Source of the DNA: Spectribacter hydrogenoxidans
GTDB taxonomy: Bacteria > Pseudomonadota > Gammaproteobacteria > Nevskiales > Salinisphaeraceae
Direction of reading: 5' to 3'
Assembly: GCF_031846275.1 (NCBI RefSeq)
Contig: NZ_JAVRIB010000009.1
Location: 96,448-160,447, forward strand
DNA: 64,000 bases
Shown here: piece by piece, positions 28,507-36,511 of the stretch
How the letters are laid out: each line of letters opens with the position of its first letter
Position numbering within the stretch: position 1 is the first letter of the stretch
Position numbers and translations under genes: made by a program
The notes under the pieces: generated by a model
Databases searched by the model: none
Seen by the model: only the letters and a program-made list of their open reading frames with translations
What the model was told of the DNA's origin: nothing

Positions 28507-28680
28507 GTGGATGCGCCCAGCATGGGCGCACTCCTGCGGGTGGAAGTCCCGCGACGAGTTGGCCACAACGAGTGAAGCGAAGCGCAACTGCACGAGGGCG
28601 ACCGAGTGTGGGGAGGAAGCGTGGAGCGTAATCTGCGAGCCGATGGACAAGAACCGGATACAAGGCGCTGCCGAGAAAGA
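28507..28680 (+). mobile_element. Group II intron 5' fragment (domain I start), no reverse transcriptase
   Basis: Begins right after the terminator T-run. Characteristic strings of bacterial group II introns from memory: TGCGCCCAGCATGGGCGCA near the 5' end, CTGCGGGTGGAAGTCCCGCG, GAGGGCGACCGAGTGTGGGG, and CGATGGACAAGAACCGGAT. Class C introns are known to insert just downstream of terminators, which fits exactly. There is no intron-encoded protein and no domain V; sequence passes directly into REP/transposase material, so the intron is truncated at its 3' side. Confidence 0.7.
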
Positions 28681-28696
28681 GGAAAAGGGGTAAGGA

Positions 28697-28715
28697 AAAG
28701 GGGTCAGAGCCCTTT
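28697..28715. repeat. REP-like hairpin of the RAYT unit, copy 1
   Basis: AAAGGGGTCAGAGCCCTTT, a 6-bp stem with a GTCAGAG loop. The same unit with its following leader recurs at 29107 and, diverged, at 29218. Confidence 0.75.
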
Positions 28716-28805
28716 AAGAGAAGGATCGCCTCAGCCCATCCGGGATGCATTCGCCGCCCAACCCGCCTAATCTGGGCGTCCGGGGGCTAGGAACGCCGAG
28801 GGTGC

Positions 28806-29198
28806 ATGCCACGAAAACCACGTTTCTACCTGCCCGGTGTGCCGGTGCATCTGGTGCAACGCGGGCACAGTCGCAAGGCGGTGTTTTTCGAGGATGAAGA
28901 CTACCGGGCGTATCTGATGTGGCTGGGCCTGGCCGCATCGCGTTATGACTGCGCGGTCCATGCCTATGTGCTCATGACCAACCACGTGCATTTGCTTGCT
29001 ACCCCCGCGAAGGCAGAGTCCGCGGCCCGGATGATGCAATACACCGGCCGTCATTACGTACCTTTCATCAACCACAAGTACGGGCGCAGCGGTTCGCTCT
29101 GTGGGAAAAGGGGTCAGAGCCCTTTAAGAGAAGGGTCGCCTCAGCCAATCCGGGGATGCATTCGTCGCCCAGAGCAAAAAGAGCTCAGAGCCCTTTAG
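28806..29198 (+). pseudogene. REP-associated tyrosine transposase, truncated copy
   Basis: The first 98 residues (MPRKPRFYLPGVPVHLVQRG to YGRSGSL) are the same as in the full copy at 29323. At about 29101 the sequence switches abruptly into another copy of the REP leader, so the frame runs on through unrelated residues to 29198. It retains the TNHVHLL histidine motif but lacks the region with the catalytic Tyr, and should be inactive. Confidence 0.85.
29107..29125. repeat. REP-like hairpin of the RAYT unit, copy 2
   Basis: AAAGGGGTCAGAGCCCTTT followed by about 45 bases of the same leader as at 28716, then cut off. A half copy, CTCAGAGCCCTTTAGG, is at 29184-29199. Confidence 0.75.
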
Positions 29199-29217
29199 GT
29201 CCTTTAGTTCAGGGAAC

Positions 29218-29233
29218 GGGATCAGAACCCTTT
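29218..29233. repeat. REP-like hairpin of the RAYT unit, copy 3 (diverged)
   Basis: GGGATCAGAACCC plus TTT, followed by the complete leader preceding the intact transposase. Another degenerate member (TTAAAG...CTCTTTAA, 30014-30039) overlaps the transposase stop. Confidence 0.6.
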
Positions 29234-29322
29234 AAGAGAGGGTCGTCTCAGCCCATCCGGGATGCATTCGCCGCCCAACCCGCCTAATCTGGGCGTCCGG
29301 GGGCTAGGAACGCCGAGGGTGC

Positions 29323-30018
29323 ATGCCACGAAAACCACGTTTCTACCTGCCCGGTGTGCCCGTGCATCTGGTGCAACGCGGGCACAGTCGCAAGGCGGTG
29401 TTTTTCGAGGATGAAGACTACCGGGCGTATCTGATGTGGCTGGGCCTGGCCGCATCGCGTTATGACTGCGCGGTCCATGCCTATGTGCTCATGACCAACC
29501 ACGTGCATTTGCTTGCTACCCCCGCGAAGGCAGAGTCCGCGGCCCGGATGATGCAATACACCGGCCGTCATTACGTACCTTTCATCAACCACAAGTACGG
29601 GCGCAGCGGTTCGCTCTGGGAGGGGCGCTACAAGGCCAGCATGGTGGATTCCGAGGCCTACCTGTTGGCCTGCATGCGCTATGTGGAAATGAACCCGGTC
29701 CGCGCTGCGATGGTGGCTGAGCCTGCGGCCTATCCCTGGTCCAGCTATCACTGCAACGGCCTCGGCCGGCCGGATCCGCTAGTGTCGCCCCATGCGTTGT
29801 ACACGAACCTGGCGGGACAGCCTGAAGCGCGGCAGGCGGCGTACCGGGAACTGTTCGCCGCCGGACTGGACAACTCGACCCGACAGGCCATTCAGGCCGC
29901 CTGCCGGACCGGCACACCCCTGGGCAATGACGCCTTCCGGCAGCAAATCGAATCGGCGCTGCGTACCCGCGTGGGCCAGGCCCGCCGAGGCCGGCCGGCA
30001 AGGCAGCGGGATTCTTAA
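29323..30018 (+). CDS. REP-associated tyrosine transposase (RAYT, Y1_Tnp)
   Basis: IS200/IS605-like single-strand transposase, domesticated in many genomes to mobilise REP palindromes; 231 aa. The start RFYLPGVPVHLVQRGHSRKA is typical, the HUH-type motif is TNHVHLLATP, and EAYLLACMRYVEMNPVRAAM carries the conserved Tyr (RYVEMNPVRA). The C-terminal part ends in a basic tail, RVGQARRGRPARQRDS. It sits in its own REP context (AAAGGG/CCCTTT hairpins both sides). The ATTCAT palindromes elsewhere in the window are a different family, so whether this enzyme acts on them is unknown. Confidence 0.92.
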   Translation: MPRKPRFYLPGVPVHLVQRGHSRKAVFFEDEDYRAYLMWLGLAASRYDCAVHAYVLMTNHVHLLATPAKAESAARMMQYTGRHYVPFINHKYGRSGSLWEGRYKASMVDSEAYLLACMRYVEMNPVRAAMVAEPAAYPWSSYHCNGLGRPDPLVSPHALYTNLAGQPEARQAAYRELFAAGLDNSTRQAIQAACRTGTPLGNDAFRQQIESALRTRVGQARRGRPARQRDS

Positions 30019-30048
30019 AGGGGTATCGGAGCTCTTTAAGCTAGTTGC

Positions 30049-33000
30049 CTAATGTGACGCGGGGGCAATCCTCCGCCGGGGCGACCGCCGCAGCCACGCC
30101 GCTGCCAATAGCATCAGGAGAATCAGCGTCGGGTCGGCTCGGTTCTCCGTTCCGGTGCTCAGAGTGCAGCCTCCGCCACCACCCCCGCCGGCATTGCCGC
30201 CGCCGGTTTCGGCATTGAAGCCCGGGCCACCGGGGTCGCTGATGACGCCGTTCGCGGTCATGTCGGCGTCGCCGCGGCCGCCGTCCTCAAGATGCAGCGT
30301 GACGCGGTTGCCGTCGATCTGCGCGCCGGTACCGGAGGCTTCGTCGAAGTCGAAGCGCACGGCCGGTGTGCTGCCGGTACCGCCAGCCGGATACTTGTAG
30401 TAGGCATCCGGGGTGTCCGGCAGGAACAGCGTCACGGTCGCGCTGGCGCCCGGTGTCAGCCCGGTGATGTTGAAGGCGAAGAAGCCGTTGTCGAACGTGA
30501 CATTGTCCGGCAACTCGATGCGATTGAGTGCTTCCTCGGCACGGATGTTGGCGATGGCACCTGTGTCTGTTGCCAGCGTGACGTATCCGCCGCGTACCCC
30601 GGGCAACGAGGCCACCTCGGCCTGGGTGCTGTCCGGCACGCCGTCGTCGTTGCCGTCGCCGCCGTTCGGTGCGTTGTTCTCGGTGTTGTCTGCCACGCCG
30701 TCGGCATCACCGTCGGCCACGCCGCTGCCGACCAGCGATACGGTGACCTCGGGGTCGTCAGGGTCATTGGAGGCGATGCCGAAATTCTGCGACACGCTGC
30801 CGGTCGTCCGGGGGGCGAACTGCACCGTGATGCTGCAGCTAGTGGCCACGGCCAGACTGCGGTTGGCGCAGTCCTGTTCCGTGATCGCGAACGGTCCGGT
30901 GGGCATGTCAACGCTGCCGATCTGCAGGGAGGTGCTGCCGTTGTTGCGCACATCGATGACCCGACTGGCGGTGCTGCCAACGCCGGTGTCGCCGAAGTCG
31001 ATTGCCAGGGGCGAGACATCGATGGCAGGTGTGGCCGGCTCCTGGCCGCTGCCGGACAGTGCCACCGTGATATCGCTGTCGTTGGACGGCACGGTGACGT
31101 TTCCGTTGAAGCTGCCGCTGGCCGAGGGAGCAAAGCCCAGCGTGAACTGACACTGCTCGCCCGCGCCCAGCGTGGCGCCCGAGCAGTCGTCGTCACCGGC
31201 TGGCCGGGTGAACGGATCGTTCGGCGCGCTGATGGTGCCGAGGCTGAGCTCCGCGTCGCCGTCATTGGTCACCGTGACCGGCTGCTGACTGCTGTCACCA
31301 ATGGTGATCGAGCCGAAATCGATGCTTTCGGGGTCCACCGTAATCACCGGAGCAGGTTCGGCCGTGCCGTTGCCGGTCAACGCGATGTCGTCGCTGCCGC
31401 CGTTGGTTTCGACGCGCAGCGTATCGCTGGCGCTGCCGATTTGCGTTGGTGCAAACGATACGGTGATTCCGCAGCTGTTGCCGGGCGCCAGCATGGTGCC
31501 TTCGGTGCAGGTCTGCGAGGCGATGGAAAACGGTGCGTCCGGGGTGATGATGTTGCTGATGGTGAGATCGGCCGAGCCCGAGTTGTTCAGCGTGACTGTC
31601 AACGTGCTGTTGTTGTTCACGTTGACGTCGCCGAAGTCGAGTGTGGCGGGCGAAACCGATAGCTGCGGATCATTGCTTTCCGCCACCGCGCTGCCGCTGA
31701 CATTGACGCTGGCGGTCGTGTCGTTGGAGGGGATGGTGACACTGTCGCTGAAGCTTCCGGCCGTGCTCGGCTGGAAGCGGATGCTGACATTGCAATCCTG
31801 CCCGGGCGGCAGTGTCTGACCGCTGCAGCTGTCGCCGCCGGGCGCGATTGAAAACGGCGCGGCCAGGCCGCCGATGCTGCCGATGTCCAGATCCGCATCG
31901 CCGCTGTTGCTGACCGAGAGGCTGCCGGTGGTGGTACTGCCGACGGTCCGCTCCCCGAATGACAGGCTGGTTGGTGAGACGTCGATCTGCGGAGCGGGCG
32001 GTGGATCGGCGCTGCCGGTGAGTGCCACGCTGTCGTTGCCGCCATCGCTTGCGATGTTGAGGCTGTCGCTGAAGTTGCCGCTGGTATCCGGGGCGAATTC
32101 AATGGTGATGCCGCAGTCCGCGCCGGGCGCGAGTACGCCGCCCTGGCTGCAGGTCTGGGATGCAATGGAGAACGGGGTACCCGGCGCCACGATATTGTCG
32201 ATCGTCAGATCGGCATTGCCGCTGTTACTGGCGGTGACGGTGCGGGTATCGCTGGTGCCGGCGTCAATGGTGCCGAAATCCAGGGGGTCCGGCGATACCG
32301 CCAGTATCGGTTCCGCATTGAAGGTGCCGGTATCCGGACAGCTGGTGCCGCTGATGAGGTTCCAGCCGATATCGCTCAGCAGACAGGCGGACAGGCCGAT
32401 GCCGTTGTTGACGTTGATGTCACCGGTATCACTGGGTTCCATCAGGGCGTTTGGCAACAGGTCCTTGTCCCAGTGCGAGACGGACGAGCCGCCCTGCACG
32501 GATAGCGGGGCAAAAAGCTGCACCAGGCCCGAGTTCGTCCCGTTCGAGAGGGTTGGCGCACCGTCGGCGGTGGTGGCAGGGCCGTCGAAGACGAGCTGGC
32601 CGTCGTTGGTGACGGATTCCTCGCGCTGGGAATCCGTCAGTGCCGGCCAGAACTGGCCGAGGTCCAGATCGAACACGAAACGGTCGAAAATGCCCGGCGT
32701 GCCGTCGAAGAAGCTGCCGTCGAAGTTATCGACAAATGATATGAAGCCGAGACCGTGAATCAGTTCGTGCGTTACGGTCGCCAGAAAATCCACCGCGTTG
32801 CCGGGTGCGCTGCCGTCGACGCCGTAGTACCAGTCGACGCCCTGGAGGCAGTTGTCGTTGTCGTCGATGTCGCCATTGAATTCCGCGCCGATCTCCTCAT
32901 CCATCGGAATCAGATCCGTGCCGGCAAGCGCGTTGGCCAGGGCGATGGCATAGAAGGTGTCAGGTTCTCCGGCACCGAAGTTGCGGGATGAAGCGGTTGG

Positions 33001-33345
33001 CCCGGCCCGTCCAAGGGTGGCGCTGTTGCTGCTGCAGGACAGCGGCGCAAAACTCGCCCGTACCTCGATTTCGACGCTGCTGCCGAGTTTGTCCCCCAGG
33101 AGGTCTGCCGCGTACTCGAATGCGAACAGGCGCTGCTCACCCAGTGTGTTCCCGGGATTGCCGCCAACCGGACTGCGCGGCGTCGAATCGTTGAAGCCGA
33201 CGCCTGCCGGGTCGTCGTTGATGACGGTAATGGTGGCTGCCTGCGCCAGCGCAGGCAGGCATGTTGCGATCAGAGCGATCAGGCACCGCGCCGCCATGTT
33301 CCGTCCAACTCGGCACCGGGTTAACGCGGATGGCTGTGATTGCAT
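30049..33345 (-). CDS. Secreted metalloprotease-like protein with HYDIN-type repeats and JDVT-CTERM anchor
   Basis: Exported protein of 1098 aa. Signal peptide to about AQA (34-36). The N-terminal domain has HELIHGLGF at 193-201 (HExxHG zinc motif), as in peptidase-like domains of choice-of-anchor proteins. About six tandem repeats of roughly 100 residues follow (ILAVSPDPLDFGTIDAG and variants, each with a Cys pair around SQTCSQGGVLAPGADCGI): ASH/HYDIN, choice-of-anchor D. Then an aspartate-rich linker and a further beta domain. The end, a glycine run, CTLSTGTENRADPTL, a hydrophobic helix and RRSPRRR, matches JDVT-CTERM sorting signals. The start overlaps the upstream stop (TAATG), fixing it at 33345. 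Confidence 0.85.
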   Translation of the reverse strand: MQSQPSALTRCRVGRNMAARCLIALIATCLPALAQAATITVINDDPAGVGFNDSTPRSPVGGNPGNTLGEQRLFAFEYAADLLGDKLGSSVEIEVRASFAPLSCSSNSATLGRAGPTASSRNFGAGEPDTFYAIALANALAGTDLIPMDEEIGAEFNGDIDDNDNCLQGVDWYYGVDGSAPGNAVDFLATVTHELIHGLGFISFVDNFDGSFFDGTPGIFDRFVFDLDLGQFWPALTDSQREESVTNDGQLVFDGPATTADGAPTLSNGTNSGLVQLFAPLSVQGGSSVSHWDKDLLPNALMEPSDTGDINVNNGIGLSACLLSDIGWNLISGTSCPDTGTFNAEPILAVSPDPLDFGTIDAGTSDTRTVTASNSGNADLTIDNIVAPGTPFSIASQTCSQGGVLAPGADCGITIEFAPDTSGNFSDSLNIASDGGNDSVALTGSADPPPAPQIDVSPTSLSFGERTVGSTTTGSLSVSNSGDADLDIGSIGGLAAPFSIAPGGDSCSGQTLPPGQDCNVSIRFQPSTAGSFSDSVTIPSNDTTASVNVSGSAVAESNDPQLSVSPATLDFGDVNVNNNSTLTVTLNNSGSADLTISNIITPDAPFSIASQTCTEGTMLAPGNSCGITVSFAPTQIGSASDTLRVETNGGSDDIALTGNGTAEPAPVITVDPESIDFGSITIGDSSQQPVTVTNDGDAELSLGTISAPNDPFTRPAGDDDCSGATLGAGEQCQFTLGFAPSASGSFNGNVTVPSNDSDITVALSGSGQEPATPAIDVSPLAIDFGDTGVGSTASRVIDVRNNGSTSLQIGSVDMPTGPFAITEQDCANRSLAVATSCSITVQFAPRTTGSVSQNFGIASNDPDDPEVTVSLVGSGVADGDADGVADNTENNAPNGGDGNDDGVPDSTQAEVASLPGVRGGYVTLATDTGAIANIRAEEALNRIELPDNVTFDNGFFAFNITGLTPGASATVTLFLPDTPDAYYKYPAGGTGSTPAVRFDFDEASGTGAQIDGNRVTLHLEDGGRGDADMTANGVISDPGGPGFNAETGGGNAGGGGGGGCTLSTGTENRADPTLILLMLLAAAWLRRSPRRRIAPASH

Positions 33346-33683
33346 TACTGGCTCTCCCCGGGGTGTTCGATGACGACACTGCCGTCAGGCTGTTTGCGTG
33401 CCTTGAGTTCGGGCCAGTCTTCGGGTTCGTGAATCAGGATCGATGAGCCATCCTCACGTTCGATGATCTCCGGCGATCGTTTGCTGCCGCTGGTCCGATC
33501 GGCGGAAGATGGTTGTTCCGATTCTGGTGGCTCGGACAGACGCTCCCCGGTTTCCGGGTCGATGTAGATCTTGCGTTCGGCGGATCCGGATTCGGGCTTG
33601 GCGGGCGCCGGAGCCTCGGTCTGGCCGCCGCATGCCAGTAGGGCAATGGCGGCAGCAAGAAGCAGGGGAGTCGTTCTGAGCAT
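33345..33683 (-). CDS. Small lipoprotein coupled to the JDVT-CTERM protein
   Basis: Protein of 112 aa: signal peptide with lipobox LLAC (Cys18), a Pro/Ala/Glu-rich unstructured linker, IYIDPETGERLSEPPESEQP, and a short ending LIHEPEDWPELKARKQPDGS. Similar DPETGE and DGS-V segments occur in other exported proteins of unknown role. Its stop and the next gene's start share one base (TAATG), so the lipoprotein and the large protein are made together. It may assist export or anchoring; that is inference. Confidence 0.75.
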   Translation of the reverse strand: MLRTTPLLLAAAIALLACGGQTEAPAPAKPESGSAERKIYIDPETGERLSEPPESEQPSSADRTSGSKRSPEIIEREDGSSILIHEPEDWPELKARKQPDGSVVIEHPGESQ

Positions 33684-33866
33684 GGTTTGACCTTCAGGCG
33701 GGTCGGTGGGCGGCGGGCTTGTGATGACCGAGGTATCGGTATATCGGCTTTTCAGTTCCTTGTTGAACCCTTACGCCCGCCGGGGGGAATTGGATTTGCC
33801 GTAACATTGGGCTAAATATCCCAAAAGCGCTGGCGTTGCAGCAAGCCATCAGTCAGCCGAAACCGG

Positions 33867-34502
33867 CTAAGTAGATACCTTCTCAGGGTATTCACACAAA
33901 TCCTCGATCACGCAGGCTTCACAGGCCGGTTTGCGGGCCTTGCAGACATAACGCCCGTGCAGGATCAGCCAGTGGTGGGCGTCGCGCTGATAGGTCTTCG
34001 GCACCACCTTGAGCAGCTTGTCTTCCACCGCGCGGACGGTTTTGCCCGGGGCGATACGGGTGCGGTTGGATACCCGGTAGATGTGCGTGTCCACCGCGAT
34101 GGTGGGTTCGCCGAAGGCGGTGTTGAGTACCACGTTGGCGGTCTTGCGGCCGACGCCGGGTAATGCCTCCAGGGCCTTGCGGTCGCGCGGGACTTCGCCG
34201 TCGTGGTTGTCGATCAATGCCTGGCAGGTCTTGAGGATGTTGGTGGCCTTGCTGTTGTAGAGGCCGATGGTCTTGATGTGCGCTTTCAGCCCTTCTTCGC
34301 CGAGCGCCAGGATGGCCGCCGGCGTGTTGGCAACCGGGAATAGCCTGGCGGTGGCCTTGTTAACACCAACGTCCGTGGCCTGGGCCGAGAGGATCACCGC
34401 GATCAGCAGTTCGAACGGGGTGTCGTACTGCAGCTCGGTGGTGGGGGCCGGGTTGGCCGCCTGGAGCCGCCGGAAGATTTCCTCGCGCTTGGTCTGGTTC
34501 AT
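33867..34502 (-). CDS. nth: Endonuclease III
   Basis: DNA glycosylase/AP lyase for oxidised pyrimidines. The 211-aa protein has the helix-hairpin-helix LPGVGRKTANVVLN with catalytic Lys120, Asp138 in AVDTHIYRVSNR, and a complete [4Fe-4S] loop Cys187-x6-Cys194-x2-Cys197-x5-Cys203. Length and numbering match the E. coli enzyme. No adjacent gene shares its strand closely; in many gammaproteobacteria nth follows the rsx operon, of which only an RnfB-like gene is nearby here. Confidence 0.97.
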   Translation of the reverse strand: MNQTKREEIFRRLQAANPAPTTELQYDTPFELLIAVILSAQATDVGVNKATARLFPVANTPAAILALGEEGLKAHIKTIGLYNSKATNILKTCQALIDNHDGEVPRDRKALEALPGVGRKTANVVLNTAFGEPTIAVDTHIYRVSNRTRIAPGKTVRAVEDKLLKVVPKTYQRDAHHWLILHGRYVCKARKPACEACVIEDLCEYPEKVST

Positions 34503-34555
34503 GCGGTGGCTGTGCTGGAGTTGCTGATGTTGCTGTCGCTTGTTCCAAGCCGCAA

Positions 34556-34697
34556 GGCGGCATGAATGCCGCCCTACGGTCTGGCGATGATACGGAGCCG
34601 GGCCGATTTCGCCACCATTGTTGTAGGGCCGGATTCATCCGGCCAACCGGTCGGACGTCGTTGTTTCTGCCTGGTGTGAGGCGGCATGAATGCCGCC
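34556..34697. repeat. Three ATTCAT-family palindromes
   Basis: GGCGGCATGAATGCCGCC (34556-34573), GGCCGGATTCATCCGGCC (34627-34644) and GGCGGCATGAATGCCGCC (34680-34697). All are perfect; the outer two are identical and followed by CTACGGTCTGG. They occupy the space between nth and parE. Confidence 0.85.
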
Positions 34698-34729
34698 CTA
34701 CGGTCTGGTGAGTCGCCGTGACGCTGGTG

Positions 34730-35023
34730 CTACAGCAGGTATCCGGCCTCGCGCTGGTGCCGAATACCCAGTATCAGCACGGTATCGTGTTCCTCCTCCA
34801 GGCTGTACAGGGCCACGTAGCCGGTCCGGCCCCGCGAGATCATGAGTTCGCGCTCGCCGCCGTCCAGCGGGCGGCCGATCAGCGGGTGGTCGGCGAGCAT
34901 GGCGACCGCATCGGCGATCAGGTCGACGGTTGTCGCGGCAGCGGATGGGTTATTGTCGTGAAGGAAATCGGCAAGTCGAACCAGATCGTCGAGCGCTGCT
35001 CGCGTGTAGGCTATCCGCGCCAA
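34730..35023 (-). CDS. parE: ParE-family toxin
   Basis: Toxin of 97 aa in the RelE/ParE superfamily: MARIAYTRAALDDLVRLADF (first helices), FLHDNNPSAAATTVDLIADA, HPLIGRPLDGGERELMISRG, and the terminal strand VLILGIRHQREAGYLL. The family usually poisons gyrase. Its start overlaps the end of the antitoxin gene by 13 bases. All blocks are present, so it looks functional. Confidence 0.9.
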   Translation of the reverse strand: MARIAYTRAALDDLVRLADFLHDNNPSAAATTVDLIADAVAMLADHPLIGRPLDGGERELMISRGRTGYVALYSLEEEHDTVLILGIRHQREAGYLL

Positions 35024-35295
35024 TTTCCTGCCTTGGGCGCCTGTGCTGCCTGGCCGTGTGCCCGGGCGCGGGCATACGCATGCACTTCGTGCGCGTCATA
35101 CGCCTCATTATTGGTGATGGCGTGCTCGCGTGCCGATTGCGCCTGGCTGATGAAGTCGGTGCGCTGCTCCGACGCGATGGTGGCGAGCCGCACGGATTCC
35201 AGCAGGAATGCATGCGGGCTCATCCCGCGGGCTTGCGCGGCGTGACGCACCCGCTCCTTCAGATCGTCGGGCAGCTTCAGTGACGTGGTTGCCAT
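35011..35295 (-). CDS. parD: ParD-like ribbon-helix-helix antitoxin
   Basis: Antitoxin of 94 aa from ATG 35295 (ATG 35304 adds three residues). RHH: ATTSLKLPDDLKERVRHAAQ, ARGMSPHAFLLESVRLATIA. The tail (QRTDFISQAQSAREHAITNN) would wrap the toxin; it ends in Ala/Arg/Gly-rich residues. It sits upstream of parE with overlap, the normal parDE order, and probably autorepresses. Confidence 0.88.
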   Translation of the reverse strand: MATTSLKLPDDLKERVRHAAQARGMSPHAFLLESVRLATIASEQRTDFISQAQSAREHAITNNEAYDAHEVHAYARARAHGQAAQAPKAGNWRG

Positions 35296-35391
35296 GGCGG
35301 ACATCTTGTTGCCGTATAGGTGTTACCAAAGTAGCACCATGTCATGCGGGCGGCAATCCGAGTGGCTACGGTTTCGCCACCATTGTTGTCG

Positions 35392-35462
35392 GGCCGGATT
35401 CATCCGGTCAACCGATCGGACGTCGTTGTCTCTGCTCGGTATGAGGCGGCATGAATGCCGCC
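35392..35462. repeat. Two ATTCAT-family palindromes
   Basis: GGCCGGATTCATCCGGTC (35392-35409, one mismatch) and GGCGGCATGAATGCCGCC (35445-35462). The second is followed by CTACGGTC, as in the copies near nth. The surrounding 80 bases resemble 34610-34700, including TTCGCCACCATTGTTGT, so a larger unit was duplicated on either side of parDE. Confidence 0.8.
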
Positions 35463-35479
35463 CTACGGTCCGGGTGGAA

Positions 35480-36166
35480 TTATCGGTCGCGCTTGGCCTT
35501 GGCGCGGGCGATGGCGGCGGCGATGTCCGACCGGCGGTTGTCGCTGGCGGTCTGGTCGTTACCGCGTACGCGTCGGCGCCGGGCACGGCGTTCGGCACGT
35601 TCGGCCTTCAGGCGGGCCAGGCGCTGGTTGCGGGCGTCGAAGCGTTGCCGTGCCCGGGCGGCCCGGTCCTCGTCATCTGCGGTTTCGGGCGGCCAGTGGA
35701 CCTGGCCCTCGCCGTCGGCGGCGGCCGGCATGTCGATGCAGTCCACCGGGCAGGCGGGCACACATAGCTCGCAACCGGTGCATTCGTCGGCAATCACGGT
35801 ATGCATGAGCTTGGGGGCACCGACGATGGCGTCCACCGGACAGACCTGGATGCACTTGGTGCAGCCGATGCATTCGTCCTCGCGGATGAAGGCCACCATC
35901 GGCTGGGGCACTTCGCCGCAGTCCGGGTCGATCGGCTTTTCCTGGTTGCCGGTGAGGGCGGCCAGTTTCTGCATGGTGGTTTCGCCGCCGGGCGGGCAGC
36001 GGTTGATGTCGGCCTCGCCGCAGGCGATGGCTTCCGCGTACGGACGACAGCCGTCGTAGCCGCAGCGGGTGCACTGGGTTTGCGGCAGAAGGGCGTCGAG
36101 CTTGTCGGCTAGTGACACAGTACGGTGGCGCTCAAGATTGCGGAGCAGGTTCTTCCGCTCGCCCAT
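35480..36166 (-). CDS. rsxB: RnfB/RsxB-like ferredoxin subunit, stand-alone
   Basis: Iron-sulphur protein of 228 aa. The four-Fe domain has TQCTRCGYDGCRPYAEAI with a later RCPPGG, then two 4Fe-4S ferredoxin motifs, CIGCTKCIQVCPVDAI and CTGCELCVPACPVDCI. A basic, Arg/Lys-rich coiled tail of about 70 residues follows. The N-terminal membrane helix of true RsxB is absent, and no rsxA, C, D, G or E is adjacent, so it is probably a soluble ferredoxin. The start is uncertain: ATG 36166 or GTG 36118 (SLADKLDALLPQTQC), where family similarity begins. Confidence 0.85.
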   Translation of the reverse strand: MGERKNLLRNLERHRTVSLADKLDALLPQTQCTRCGYDGCRPYAEAIACGEADINRCPPGGETTMQKLAALTGNQEKPIDPDCGEVPQPMVAFIREDECIGCTKCIQVCPVDAIVGAPKLMHTVIADECTGCELCVPACPVDCIDMPAAADGEGQVHWPPETADDEDRAARARQRFDARNQRLARLKAERAERRARRRRVRGNDQTASDNRRSDIAAAIARAKAKRDR

Positions 36167-36178
36167 CAAATATGTTGG

Positions 36179-36370
36179 TCAATCTCTCGCAGATTTGGCC
36201 AGTTTTCGCAACGCTTCGTTAACCGCCTCGGAGTTCTTGAAAACCGCGGCAACGTCAGGTTCGAGAAACACCAGATTGGTGTCGCGCCGGAAGTCGCGGT
36301 AATGCTTTCCGCGCTCGGCGGTCGAAAAATCGTATTCCGGGCGCATGGTGTCGTCGTCGGGCTGATTCAT
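36179..36370 (-). CDS. BrnA/RHH-like antitoxin, apparently orphan
   Basis: Protein of 63 aa: MNQPDDDTMRPEYDFSTAER, GKHYRDFRRDTNLVFLEPDV, AAVFKNSEAVNEALRKLAKS. The pattern MRxEYDFS...RGK, a beta strand, then xPDVAxxFxxSExVNExLR is that of short RHH antitoxins found beside BrnT-like or RelE-like toxins. No toxin frame is adjacent upstream or downstream. The frame is open far upstream (to 36622) but that part is antisense to another gene and is discounted. Confidence 0.65.
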   Translation of the reverse strand: MNQPDDDTMRPEYDFSTAERGKHYRDFRRDTNLVFLEPDVAAVFKNSEAVNEALRKLAKSARD

Positions 36371-36511
36371 ATGGGCGAATCTCTCCAGGCACGGCAGACC
36401 GGGCGCTGATGATACAGACGTCGGTGTAGGACAGGATAAGTATCCGGCCGACATCGTTTCTGCCTGGGCGTTAGTCGGCACAGGATTGTCGCTTGGTATA
36501 TGCTCTCGATC

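Noticed and set aside
28505..28693. A 62-aa gene after the giant lipoprotein
   Set aside because: The bases match group II intron RNA blocks, so the frame is incidental.
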